DNA of 64,000 nucleotides from Chionis minor (GCA_013398295.1 VZSF01010483.1:48059-112058), one strand, 5' to 3'; shown: positions 22,814-36,250, numbered from the stretch's first letter. Numbers and translations are program-made. The notes: generated from the sequence alone by a model not told the origin.

Positions 22814-25567
22814 TACTTTCCTTTTCTCCTGCTATCACTGAAGGATTTCCCAATATCGGTATTAGAACAGCTGAATTGGTCTCTCTGGGGAGAACTCCAT
22901 GTTTAATTGTTTGCTGAGGATTTTTTGTGTTTATTCTCCCCTGTGTGCCAACCGGTAGCACCTATTAATAAAAGTTTTAGTCCACAGCATATTGCAGTGC
23001 AACAGAATGCCACTTTTAAGCATGCCAGAAGTGATGTTGGCATCACATAACTAAAGCTAGGTTTTACATGGAGACTTAAGCACCTGAAAATGGGTATTTG
23101 GCAAGAGACTGTAATAAGGATTGTCCTTCAGAGACAGTTAATTTTGTCTTTAGTCAGCTCCCTGTGAATATAATCTTATTCCAAATGTGTTTATTACACT
23201 TCAAAAAATAGATTAATTTAATTCACAGAAATGGACATAGCTAAGGAAAGATCCTGCAAACAAGGTAGACAATAATGCTAAATCCCTAAAGAGGGAGAAT
23301 AAGAGAACAGATCTGAGAGTGGTCCAAGAGCAAGGAAAAATAGATTAGACAGGTTTTTCCACAGAAAAGGCTAGGGAGAGCTGGAAAAATAAGTTGTAAA
23401 GTGAAGGAGGAATATTACTACTTTAGCAAAGAGGATATGCACTGCAATTCCCTGGAGGAGTGATGATCCAGACAGAGGACTCAGGGCAAAAGATACAGAC
23501 AAGCAGACAGAGCAGTTAGTGGCTTGAGGATGAGCAGCTAAGGAACTTAGGTTTGAGGAATAAAGAAACTTCTTACAGTAAAGAGTGCAGTCGGGCTTTC
23601 TCTGTTCTGGCTTTTTGCCATCAAGACCAAGAGCTTAATTAGATTTTCCGCAGATGACTGGCAACTGTTGTGTTGCTTCTTGGAGCTCTAGTATGCAGAA
23701 GGACATTTGAGGTGTAGTTTCAGTGTAAAGTGTCACAGAACACTAAATACTTTCCCAAATCAGCTTCCAGACTCTTTCAATAAACTGAAGTATTTTTAAC
23801 TTAATGCTTCAATAAATTGGGAAGGGCAAAAATTGAGATGTCATGTCACAAAGCTGGGGGGTTTCAAATACACATTTGTTGATACTTGCGAAGCATTGGT
23901 TACTGTAAGAAAAAGTGCCATAGAAAAGCTTATATAAAATTCAGTCTTTACAGCAGAATCTATACATAGTGGATTGCTAAAAAACTTTAAACTGTGAACC
24001 AGGAAAATCCTCTATTTAGCTTACTCAGAGCACTGTAACTGTCTACAAAGAGGAGGAGGGGTAACTAACAGTATAGAATTAGCCTTCAGTGATTTCTTCA
24101 GCACATTTAGACTTCAGGACTGAATTCCAGTTGCACAGATCATCAATTAAAAGACATTTCTAATCTCATTCTGAATTATGTAATCTTGAAGTTGTTCAAA
24201 AGGTGCATTCAATTATAGCATGCTATGAAACTGCAAGAAAAAAAAAATCCTTTTTCTAAGTTCATCTCTACCATCCTTTTGAATACTATACCATTTCTTA
24301 TTATTCTTTGTTTTTCTTCATTAGAAATTTCATTTAACTCCCCTTCTATATCCCTTAACAGTCACAATTGCATATTATAAGTACAATTATCCCAAAAGCT
24401 CACAAGCTACAGTACTTAAAAAAATAGCTGAAATTATTTGTCATTTAAAAGACTGAAACTCCTACAAGACATCAAGGGTAAAATCCAACTGTCCTTCTTG
24501 TTCTAAGCTGTTATTACACCCAGCACATAAATGGCCAATAGTTTGCAGCTGTAGGACAGCCCATTAAAGTCACTCAGATAATTTTTTTCTACCTCATAAT
24601 TATCACTACAGCCGCAGTTCTCAGAAGAGACAAGGATTAAGGCACATCAGCAGCAGTACAGCTCACATCTGCTGACTTGGCATGGCCTGCTAGCCACCAG
24701 TAATTAAAGAATGATGCCATAATTCCTACATATCACTCAGCCACCACATTGCCGCTCCCCTGTAAAACTTTGTTTTGCCCACTGGATTATTTAGCAACCG
24801 TGGGAATGGGGAGTGCAAAAAGCATCAATTCAACCAAAAGTATCTCTGTTTTTAAGGAAGCGTGCTGAGACACTTTCCCCCAATAACAATTGTTACAGTT
24901 CTGCATGCAATCTTACATTCGTTATGTCCACGATAATTTTGTCTCACCAAGAACTAAGCACAATAATTCACTCTAAAACATGAACTGCTTTAGGTTTAAA
25001 TTACACTGTCAGGGAAAAGAGGAAAGTAATTTCTTTATGTTTCTCACTTAAGGAGAGAACCACTTTCATTAGCAGCTACTGTTTAGATGGCTTAAACTTT
25101 TGGCAGATACTGCACAGACATTTAAAATTTATTTAGTGCATGCCTAAATGTATCAAATGAAAATGTAATAGGGTATAACACTTACTGTTCAAAGCAGAAA
25201 ACTCTGATAGGGGGAGAGGTGAGTAACCGACCATGGAAAAGTTTAACAAGTAATGTGAAAGGACGGACCTTGTATTAAGCTTTCTTTTTAAAAAGAAATC
25301 AACATCTCAGGAAAGCACGAGTATCTTAGAGGCCATACTTGCAGTAAAACCTTTGGAAAAATAATTTCTCTTCTCAAAATTAAGTGTTTAAACCATGTAG
25401 AAGCTGTTAAAAAACTTACCTTCCTGACTTTAACCTGTACATGCTGCGCTGAAATCTCTGGCTGAGATCCTGTCGCCCTCATTATGTGGCAGATCCACCC
25501 AACAGATCAGAAAGAGATATAAAAACGTGCATAAATTGTTAGGGCTGTCAAGTCTGGAAGCCTAGTC

Positions 25568-25606
25568 AACATCAGCTAGACTTCCTAGCTAGTCTAGCTT
25601 GATGTT
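25568..25606. repeat. Near-perfect palindrome
   Basis: aacatcagctagact (25568-25582) pairs with agtctagcttgatgtt (25591-25606) across an 8-nt centre, with one bulged base. It could form a hairpin or cruciform. It borders the GC-richer patch that follows. Confidence 0.9.
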
Positions 25607-28600
25607 CACTGGTGACCACACACTGACGCACACCCCCACGCAAAGCGTATGCCCTCTGTGCTCCCCAGTTGCTGCACCCACCCCAGGCACGTGGGCTTTG
25701 TTGCCTGTGGAGGACTCACACCAGAGCCTAGGAAAAAGGGTGTGAGAGAAGGAGCAGCAGGGAGAAACCTCCATGCACTGACTGTAACCCCTCTCGCCTT
25801 GCTGAAGGGGCTGAGTGTAACCTGTGGCTAAATCCAAGGAATTTTTATATTTAGAAACTCACAATTAATATTTCAGATTACATACATGAAACTTGCTGGC
25901 TATAAGTAGTATTCTGGTTTTGCCATAAAGCCCTGAGTCATCACAATAGGAAAAAACCTCCACCTCCATGGACTGTGCATTTATTGAACATTGAAATACT
26001 AAACTTTACAGGAGATCGATCTATTATTTTTCTATATTACCCTATTCAATAGTAACCCAAAGTCAGAGCCATCATTCAGAAAAGCTTCCTATTTTCAAAT
26101 GATCATAAAATGCTATTATTAAGCAAATGCAGAGAACCAAAAAGTTCTTGCCTCAGGGAGTCTTGGCTTCTTTTTGATCAGGGAAATTAGTTTCTTTTTT
26201 GCTTTTTCTTCTCTTTCTGTATAGCGAAGAGAATTTTAATAAAACCATGTAGTTCTGTTGGAGGTTAAAAAGCTATCTGTTGATGTATACTGATGCCTGG
26301 GCATCTTGCAGCTGAATGCCTAGAATTTGTTCTTCAGCAATGTAAAGGTGAAATGACGTTTTTAGGATGTAAAATCAAGCCAGACAATTAGCTGATAATA
26401 AAGGGTTTCTCCACTCTTTATCTCAGCAGGCCCAGTCAGTAATGATCGCTAATAAATCCCTTTCACTCTCAATGCTTGTAAAAGACCTTCTTCATCATTT
26501 CTTTTTTGCAAAAAAATTACCTATTTCCCCACACACACACTGTTTGAAATGTAGTTCAGACACCATCTCTAGGAATCTGATTTACAAAGTGCTTAAAGAA
26601 TCATCTGAGATCAAATACTGTTAGGAATACAATCAAGGTAGCAGCAATTCAGCTTTCTTCCTTGGTTGAGAAAGCTATTTCAGAGCCAGAAAAATAAGTT
26701 TCCCTTTCAAACTGAGGCTTATATGCCAGGGGGGGGAAATAATTAAAAAAGAAGAAAAAATAATTACTCCCTTGAAGAATAGGTCCAAAATAAAAAGAAT
26801 GACCACAAATAAAAAATGGCTCTGAAGTTTTAAAATCAAACTATCTTTAGCAGCTGTTATGTCTTTAATGTTTTTGTATGAAATTACATTAACTTATAAT
26901 AAGGGATGCTCAAGAAAAAGATCATAAAGTCACTTGAAATGCACTTCAGCTCTCATAACAGAGGCATCATCAAAAAATGCATTGCTTTGCAGTTATAAGA
27001 AAGATATTAATATAAGATTTTGTCAACAATTTCTCATATTTTTTTAATTTGAAACAACCATAAACAGTTCCAAAACCATCCACAATTTATATCATCAAGT
27101 AATCTTTTGACTTCTATTAAAATACATCACACATCAGACATAAAGTCAGTTATTATTGTAGCATTATGTAAAACAAATAATTACAGTAATAGAAAGGTAA
27201 AGGCTTATGAGCCGCTACATTTAGGAAATGGGGAAGCAACATTATTTTTTCAGCCAGCAGACAAATAACAAATGAAAAACAGATAAAACCAGCCAAAGAC
27301 ATAGATATAGGACCAGAACCAAAAGTATGTATGCATGGAAACATGATCTGGCTTACTCCATTCTTAACAGAACCACCATCACTGGGCTACCAGAGCCGCT
27401 TCCAACTGATTTCCAACTGACCATCTTAAGGATGAAGGCATTCAGGGAGAAGCTGCTTTCAAGTCGCCTGGTAGCTCCCTGCCTCACAGACATTTCCAGA
27501 AGCAGATTTCTAACTGAAGTGTTATTGGTGAACACAATATTACAGTACAGTCTTAAGGTTAACATGCTAATAATTCTTAGAAAAGGACAGTTACTTCTCC
27601 TTTAGTAAGCCCCAGGCTAGTCTATTTTTCACCTCCTGAATTCCTTCAATGTCAAAATGAAATTAAATGTGGAAAACTATCAGTGTCTCATTTCCTAAGA
27701 ATATTGGCCTCATCAAAAGAGGGATCAGCACCTGAATGTTCTTTGGTTAAGCTTTTAATTGTTTGCAACTATAGTTATGGAGAGAAAAATTGAAAGGTTA
27801 AAATGGTTATAAACTAAGGAAGTTATTGTTTTCAGATCCTCGTAACAGAGTGGGTGACCTTTCCTAACAAAGACACCGTTAGGTTTATCTCACTGGGGTC
27901 ATTGATTTAATAAGTTAGAAGTAGGTACTTGGTCACTGTATCTCAGCTGAAGAAAAAAATATACTGCAGACAGATGAAGCTAAAACCATTTACAATATCC
28001 AACCTCTTTAGAATGACAGAAACACCCTAACTACAGTGTGTTTACTCTCAGATCTCTCCAACGAGAGACACCAGTCAGTGACCTTCAGCTATATGGTTAA
28101 CTAATTTTTACATAGACTACAGCTGAAATACAGTGTACAATCTCACAATCTCATAATTAATGTTTTGATCCCAACTGGAATATGGTATTATTAAGACTGG
28201 CACCAGCCTTCAGTTGCTTGTGGCTTTGTCAAACTTACATATCCTGCTGAACTTTAAAAAATACACTTTCCAAAATTTCTGTCTGCATCAGATACATTTT
28301 AGGAGGTTACTTGTCCTTCTCAATAATGCACTGCTGAAGCCAAAATAACACATACAAAGTTTCAATATGAAGGAAAGTGCTAAACCTCTGTGAAAAGGTT
28401 AGGGGAGCTGGTGAGGATGAACAGACAGGAGGAATGCCCAGGAATCTAAAGGTGATACAGATGAGGGGAAATGGGTTTTCCATTGCGAGGTAAGCCAACT
28501 ATAAATTGGCTGGGACAATAAAGTGGGACAAGAAAATAGGTAAGAGGGAAGATACAACTTACCTTGTGAAGAAACAGAGTGTAGATGTGAGAATATTGTG

Positions 28601-28860
28601 AGATACCTGAAATCTGGGAAGTAAGAAGTAGGATTTGAACGTGTTGGAAGCAATGGAAAAGGTGAGACAAAAGGAGGAATATGTCAAAGAAGTTATGTGC
28701 AGCAGTCCACTGCCTCCAGAGTCAGGGCCCCCTCTTCAGTCTCACTGCTAGTGGCAGCAAACATCAATGAAACCTACCACGTGCGCCACTCTGTGGGAAA
28801 TTTGATACCACTTACATTTATTAAAACAACTATGAAAAGATATTTTAGTTGTATTTAAAA

Positions 28861-28897
28861 CAAAAAAAAAAAAAGAAAAGAAAAGAAGAAAAAAAAC
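28861..28897. repeat. A-rich and GAAAA simple repeat
   Basis: A run of about twelve A residues is followed by GAAAA units and another A run ending in CCC. This is a low-complexity purine tract. Confidence 0.9.
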
Positions 28898-30211
28898 CCT
28901 CTTGTTTCTTCTACAACTAAAAGACACCATGAGAGGAAATTAAATGAAAAATTAAATCATTGGACTTGAGATTTTGAGTGGCTCCTAGACAAAAAATCCT
29001 GTATGTTTGCTAAAAATATGTTCTGCTCCTGTATATTGTGAAGCAGCAAGAGAAAGAGGAAAATTCACCTTTTTTTTTTAATTAACATTATAGAACTGTA
29101 ATACAACTATAATTCTATGATTCAAGTTGACAAGATTAATAAAAATGTCAAGGAGGTTATTGCTGTAGTAGTATCTCACCCTGGATGCTCAGTTTTTGTC
29201 TTTTTTGTGTTTTGTTCTTCTTTCAGCCTTATATTCTCAGAAGCCGAATTGTGCCTGTTACCATGGAAAATAAAACTGTTTTCAGCACTTTATTTACCTA
29301 CCCACCCCTTTTATTAGTTTAAGTCTAACTAAATTTACCTTCAACCTCATATATCTTAAGTAGCATAGAATCTACTTTGTGAATGTGGCTACTCTAGCTC
29401 ATATTGTTGATGATCTCTTTTCCACCAAAGGTATGTGAAGATGAGAATTTGTTGAGCGTGTCCAAATCATTGGAGCTGACTGACTGAAGATAAAGGTAAC
29501 ATAAGCAGTTGAGTAATTGATAGGATCTGTATGGATCTCTTTCAGCTATGACAAGAAGGACTGAGGATCAAAACTTAAAAGCTGGGTGAGAAAAACAGGC
29601 AATTATACAGAATTTTAAAACTGTAGCACCTGAAGATGTTCATGATCTCTCAAAACAGAGTGTACTCTTAGGTGCACATATTTCACAGCCTTATTTTTCT
29701 TCTTTCGTTATGCAACAGTACATTTTGTATCTCAGAAACAGTGGAATAGTATTTGGAGTTTGTTTCTGTTTTTAATAACCCTAGAGGGAATATTTTGTGT
29801 TTCACCATCATGTTGGTTAAAGTCTGTAATGATTACAAAATCATTATGAAAAATATCCCACTAGAGACTCAGATATTCCATTGGAATATTTCAAAGGTAA
29901 ACTTTGAAATTGCCATATCAGGTAAAACTGCATTTCTAAAGTACATCTTGTGTACAGTGTAAGAGTTGAATACCCACAGAGATAAAGAATATCTTTCTCC
30001 TCTCTCTCTTTCTAGTGATATTACTATTTGGGGTATCACGCAGCTAAATCACTACCCTACAAACCACAAACAAAGGAATGAGAAGTACCTTTTGTCCAGT
30101 AAGTGTAATTCTCTGTTGTGAAGGCAAAACATGAGAATTTCTTTTTTTTTCATTAACTGATCGAGTTTAGTCTTAAAAGTGAGATTTACCTCTTCTCTTA
30201 CCAAAAAGAGC

Positions 30212-30650
30212 ATCATAGAATCATAGAATGGTTAGAGTTGGAAGGGACCTTAAAGACCATCAAGTTCCAACCCCCCTGCCATGGGCAGGGACACCTCCCA
30301 CTAGACCAGGTTGCTCAAAGCCCCATCCAGCCTGGCCTTAAACACTTCCAGGGATGGGGCATCCACAACTTCCCTGGGTAACCTGTTCCAGTGCCTCACC
30401 ACCCTCACAGTAAAGAACTTCTTCCTAATATCTAACCTAATCTAAATCTCCCCTCTTCCAATTTAAAACCATTACCCCTTGTCCTATCACTAGATTTCCT
30501 GACAGAGTCCCTCTCCAGCTCTCCTGTAGGCTCCCTTCGGATACTGAAAGGCTGCTATCAGGTCTCCCCAGAGCCTTCTCTTCTCCAGGCTGAACAGCCC
30601 CAGCTCTCTCAGCCTGTCCTCATAGGAGAGGTGATCCATCCACTCAGATA
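30212..30650 (-). mobile_element. Truncated CR1 LINE 3' end
   Basis: About 440 bp CR1 copy on the minus strand. On the plus strand it starts with 'atcatagaatcatagaatgg' (the complement of the CR1 terminal repeats and 3' end) and 'ttggaagggacctt'. It then runs through 'aacctgttccagtgcctcac' near 30380, 'cccttgtcctatcactag' near 30476, 'tctcttctccaggctgaaca' near 30577 and 'ctctctcagcctgtcctcat' near 30604. Read on the minus strand, the frame 30490-30690 includes [19 protein letters not shown], the conserved block near the C-terminus of ORF2. The copy is 5'-truncated and non-autonomous. It is less diverged than the copy at 1215-2430. Confidence 0.95.
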
Positions 30651-33355
30651 GCTGGTAACCATTTTCAGTTTCCAGGCTAAAATTATTCACGTCCCACAGA
30701 TCAGTGTGGGCTGTAAAGCTCTCTGAGAAACTGAATTAACACCTGGGCTATTTTCTTATCCTGAACTCTGAGATTTGCACTAACTAGCACCTACCTACCA
30801 AAGCCAAATTCACAAACAACAGAAACATAACCATACCTTCAGGTTCTCCATCCCGCTAAATCTTTCCTGAACCTGTTCCAATTTTAATGCAGTTTTTCAG
30901 TTTTCCAGATGAGGTATCCTGCCAGTGCCTTACAGAATATCATTAATACTTAGCCAATTCTCCTGGAAACAACTTTCCTGATATAACGTGGGTCACTATT
31001 ACATTTTGCAAAGACAGATCACATGGGCAATTCAGACTCAGTATGTTATTGAATAAACGCACACAGGTTTTTATGCTTTTAGTTATTTCCAAATTATAAG
31101 CTTCCTGCTTCTAGTAAAAATTCTCCTTGTCTCCATATGAATGACCTTGGATTTCATACTATTCAGTTTAATCTAATTTCTAATACCTTGTTCCTCAAAA
31201 CGATCCAATTCATCACATCTAAAAAACAGACCTTTCTTTATATATGAGCTTTCTAACTTTATTGAATCAACGAGTTTGATTAACTTATTTCTAATTTTTG
31301 TTTTCCCATGAGTACAGTCAGCCTGCAGTTCTTAAGGAATTCCGCTTTTAATTCATGTTCAAATCTGCCATGCACTCTTTTCAGCAGATATCACATCTTC
31401 TCACCTGCACCCACTAAAACAAGTTTCATAAGTCTTCATGTCATAAAACTTGAACTAACACTTTTGCTTCATGATAGCATATGAGTTAGACAGCTTTGTG
31501 ATTCAGATCTATCACATTTCTTTCCTCCAGATAATCAGTTAAATCACCTAGACAATCAGTTATATTTCAACAGATGACAGATTAGTCTCATATAACCTAC
31601 ATTTGTGTGTATTTAATCAGTTTGTTATTGTTCCTCTTTTTCCTTATTCTTCCATCTTATATTATACTGAATGGCTCTATTTCCTTTCTCTGCGCTGCTC
31701 CTGCTTAAATATAGTTACCATATTTTTTATTTTCCATTCATTCATAACCACATGTAACAGGATCTAAATGTAGCTACAAGAAGAACTATAATTTCACATG
31801 CTAGTAAATAATACATTTGTTCAAAACATAATTCACTAGCTAATAACAAAAATTTAAATGTCTGGCTAATGCATTTTTAAAGTGATTTGCTGCCACAGAC
31901 TCACATTTTAATACTTGAAACTAAAAGTTGGGGATTTGACTGGGAATCAATGGAACGAATTTAAATTGTTCAGAATTTTGAGGTAGTAGATTGGCATCCA
32001 TTTTTCCAAGCTGATGAAAATACATTATTCCTAATAAACATGGGGCCTTGTTGTAATTAACATGTGCCGAAGACAACGGTTTCATAATTCACACATAGGC
32101 TAATGTCACATGCAGGAACAATGAAAAAATCCTCCACATATGTATTTACCTCGAAGGTCAAAATTTGTTCAATGCATTTCATGGCATAGTATGCTATCCT
32201 CAATATCTTATGCAAAAACTAAGAACAACAGAAATTTCTAAATCTGCATCACTAAGTACTACATACACCCAGATCACACAAGCAGATGACTTCATTTCTT
32301 ATTCAGATTTGCACTCATATCATATACGCTGTGTTCAGTGTTAATAAGGCTTAAGGCCATGCAATGCTAAAAAGTTCAAGACCGGTGCTTCATGTAGCAC
32401 AGCAGCAAGGCAGGCTTAAAGACCAAAAAGCATAACGAACCCAATCATGACGCAGTGGTGTAACTCTTTAAGAATGTGTCTCATACTCACTCATCTGAAG
32501 AAGGTGTTGATTGCACTGGTAGTTAGCTGCTTGCAATTAAACCACGGTGTAATGGTGTGGTTAAGAGCATGAGAGAAACAGGCAGTTTAGCCCAAGCTCA
32601 ATGCTCAGAATGTCTGGGGTTTGACCAGTGGAACTCCATATAAAAGACAGATGTGAGACTCTTCCCTTCCTCCCAAGATTTCTGGTAAGCAAAAGCTCTT
32701 TGTGAATACCAAACAACAGTATTGTATAGAACTTCAGTGGGTTCTGCAAATTGCATATATGTAGTCAAGTATTATTACTTAAAACGTACGCTGGCTGAGA
32801 CACACAGACTGCGCTACAGCTTGAAGTAAAGGAATGTCAAAGTGTTCCTGAACTTGTAATTTTGACTTTCAATTGTGAAGATCAGTTTGCAAGCCTCTCC
32901 CCTTCTTTCCTCTTCCCTTGTGCCCCTTTCCCGACTTTAAATGTGAGCAAAAGATATCAAGTCTTTTTTTCTTTTTTTTCACTGAAAGCAAAGCTGTCTT
33001 TCCTTGAACCACTGAGAAGGAATGTGTCAGTGACGGCAATGAGAAGCACATCTTCCAGATAGAAAAGGTTGAGTGGCCTGAGTCAGTTTACCTATTTGAC
33101 ACAAAACAAAAAAGTCTGTAGAAATAGTTCACGTAGCTCCAGGGCCTGTTTCAAGCTTTTCTAACTTTAATACCAAGGTCAGCATTGCATTTTTCATTCC
33201 ACAAATCCCATTCCCAGCCTGAATGAACACTGATGGGGTTCATATCCTGCAGTATCATTATGATTTATCCACCTGAGACTTCTTTTCTCTCTTATCTAGG
33301 CTCAAACTGGCAACATGACTAAGCACTGTCTTTATAAATTTGCATAAATATGCAA

Positions 33356-33393
33356 GAATTTTTGTCTCCAGGGCGAATTTTTGTCTCCAGGGC
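33356..33393. repeat. 19-bp perfect tandem duplication
   Basis: gaatttttgtctccagggc occurs twice in a row (33356-33374 and 33375-33393) with no mismatch, implying a recent duplication. Confidence 0.95.
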
Positions 33394-35222
33394 TTGCAGT
33401 GAGTGTCCATGAAGGCGCTGGGGCTCTTGACAACTGCCTGGGAGGTCTGACGATTCAGTCAGGTTTGAAGTGATCACCTCCATCCTAGAGACTGATGATA
33501 TACAGCAGAGCTTCAGGTGATGCTGCCATTCCGGCTTTGATGATCACTTTAGGGTCTGCACTGATCCACATGTACTGTTAGATTAAAGATAACTTTGGCA
33601 TAGCATTATAGGACTAGTATACTCTGAAGGGTGAAGGTTTGTAGAAATTATATTGGTCTAAATTATGGCATGACCAAAGACAAAGGTAACATTGATTATG
33701 TCCATTTTTCACAAGGGTTAGAGTCTGAAACTTGTAGGTTTTGAATTTACCTCAAAGTGGCTAAAACTAGCTTGCCTTACTGAAATTCAGCAGCAGCTTT
33801 TCTTTTAGACTTAATGGAAGATATGAAGGAAGGAGATAATATTAAGCTGATACACAGGATATTCTTAAAGAAAAGTTGAAGATTGAGTAAAATTATCCAA
33901 CTAGAAAATTTTGATTTGGTAGTTGGACTAGAAAATTCCCTTCCCATTGACAAGGGCAGATTGAAATAGGAAAGAAATGTTAGAACTCGTTGTGAGATGC
34001 TACAAATACAAACAAGGTCCCAACACTGCTGTTCAAAATACCAAAGTGATATAAATACTGCTGTGAAAACTCCAAGCCTTGAGTCAAAATCTCTGCCATC
34101 AAAACAAGGTCAGATATGATTCAATTGGTCAAAGCGTTATTTTGTGTTGATTTTCCAGAAATCAGCTTTTGGCAAATACTACATAATGCAAATAAATCAA
34201 ATCATTAATTTGAAGAGTAGAGAACTACTGGTAGATTTGTTTTGTATTATTATCAAAAGACACACTCTCTCTTTTACAATTATCTTCCCAAAACTGAAAA
34301 AAAATAAAGGAAAATTGCTATAATAATATTTATATCTTTTCCATGGCAAAGAACAGAACTAGCAAGGGAGAGCAGAGCAACAAATCTGACAGGCTGAATA
34401 CTACTCCAAAACTTCTTAGCCTTGAGAGCAGATAGTCAATAATGACCTAATCTGTTTCTGCAACACTGGCTGATGTCAAATTACTTTCCATTCATTAGAA
34501 TAATTTACTCTCTTCACTTTAGTGATCATCAAGAAAATACATTATACATGGATTTTCACCAGGAGAAAGTAGTGATGTCACAAAAAAGATGAGCTGGGTA
34601 ATTTCCAAATGTCTTTTTCTTTAGGTTGCATTATAGATTAATTTCTTATTTAATGCTCTGGACAACCTACAAATTCACTTCCTGGAAAGTTTCATCTGTG
34701 ATTTCTTTTATGTTCTAACACCAATGCTCGGCACACGCCTTTCATTCCCTGAAGAATTTTATGCCCCACTCCAGATTTGTACTTCCCACCCAGCAGCACT
34801 GCTTGTTTGTGACCAGAAATGCATTAACCCATTTTCCATTTAATGAAGGTCCTGTATAGCCAGGTAAGAGAAGATGGAGGATCGTGTGGAGGAAACAGAA
34901 GAAAAACGGGATCGATGCCAGGAAAGACAAAGTTGCTGGAAACTTCATAGCCAGCAGGATAAAGGCCAAGCACCTTTTTATGTATCAGGCAGCACATCCA
35001 TTTACAGTGAGTTTGACACTGCACTGTTTGAATAGGCTTTTATGTCACAGATAAATATTCCATGTTTGTAGTATGAGGTAGCCTATAAAGAAAGATTTAT
35101 TTCCCCTTTCAGTGAAAAATGGCCAACTAAATCCCATCATTCACCATTTAAATGGCCACCAGCCAGTGACTAACAGCTAGCCCATTTGATCACAGAGTTG
35201 TAGCTTACTGATATGCAGTCAT

Positions 35223-35304
35223 ATTTCATGGCAGCTGTTGACTGTGAAATAGAAAGAAAACGCAGGGCTCACAAGAGGGCTTTTGACAGTTGCTGCCATG
35301 AAAT
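35223..35304. repeat. 82-nt imperfect inverted repeat (hairpin)
   Basis: atttcatggcagc (35223-35235) is the exact reverse complement of gctgccatgaaat (35292-35304). After an asymmetric bulge, actgt (35241-35245) can pair with acagt (35286-35290), followed by a further A/T pairing, leaving a loop of about 31 nt. The size is in the range of a microRNA precursor or a small MITE remnant, but the bulge is large and no function can be assigned. Confidence 0.8.
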
Positions 35305-35315
35305 GTTTTCATTTG

Positions 35316-35330
35316 TCACTGTGACAGTGA
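35316..35330. repeat. 15-bp palindrome
   Basis: TCACTGT and ACAGTGA flank a single central G. It lies 12 bp beyond the preceding hairpin. Confidence 0.9.
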
Positions 35331-36179
35331 ACAACAAGATACTGACTGAAGAAGAGGGCATGAAGACGCAGCTGTCTTCAGCTAACTTTCACTGAGCCTT
35401 GACATGCAGACATGTAAACACACTGGAGGTTACTTAAATATTCCTGATTGTCCTCAATAACCCTATTAACCCTTTATATTTTAGACATAATATACAGCTA
35501 ACGCATCACTCATGCTGCAGTCATGCATCGCAATGGATACAGTCCCAATTTCATTAAAATCTGTCTAAGTCTAAAGGATTTTTTTTTTTTTCCCATCACA
35601 ACTTCTCTTATGACTTTTGGCTTAATTATTTCTCATAGAAAACAAAGTTTTCTGTACTCATTCCGAGACATCTCACAAGGTTGGGGGTTTTCTTCAAAGA
35701 AAGAAAAAAAAAAAGTTAATTTTGCATTTCTAAAGAAACATCTTTCCCATTCAAGTTTAACAATGTTTTTTTCTACACCTGAAGTCATTTCTAATGCAAT
35801 TTATTCTCCAGATAATGCTTAAATCAATGAAATAATCATGAAAGCACCAACCTTAACCAAATATAATAAGCCTATGAACTTAAACATCAGAAAACAACCC
35901 TATTATCTCTTAAGTACTGTTAGCATCACGCCAACAGTAGTATGATATTTATAAGCTGTATTACATGCTCCTTCCATTACACTTTGCATTAGGCAAAACA
36001 TACAGCTGTTGTAACCCTTATTTTCAGTAATATATGCCACTGAAAAAATAGTCAAGGTAGTAATAGTCAAGTCTTATTTCAGAAAAGAAAAGCGATTAAT
36101 ATGCCATTCTTGTGTTGTAAAAGTACACATAACAATATATTTAATTTCCATGAAGACATTTTCTCACTGACTCCAGCTG

Positions 36180-36250
36180 AACCAAAAAAGAAACCAAACC
36201 CCAAACCAAAAAAAACCCACTACAACAAAAAAAACCAAAAACAAAACCAG
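36180..36250. repeat. A/C-rich low-complexity tract
   Basis: Runs of A interrupted by CC, CCC and CCCC, with almost no T. The complement is a G/T tract like the one at 39709-39779. Confidence 0.85.

Larger units (their letters stand above)
18401..30211. other. Long unassigned AT-rich non-coding stretch
   Basis: Nearly 12 kb without a recognised gene or transposon. Local features are a triple TGACTGC repeat (21989-22009), a G-run cluster (22543-22573), a strong hairpin (22767-22813), a purine-rich block at about 23280-23600, a palindrome (25568-25606) beside a GC-richer patch (25615-25815), and a GAAAA/poly(A) tract (28861-28897). Short ORFs show no domain I recognise. Confidence 0.6.

Noticed and set aside
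29109..29125. attctatgattc, resembling the CR1 terminal repeat
   Set aside because: Only about 12 bases match and there is no CR1 sequence upstream, so chance is likely.
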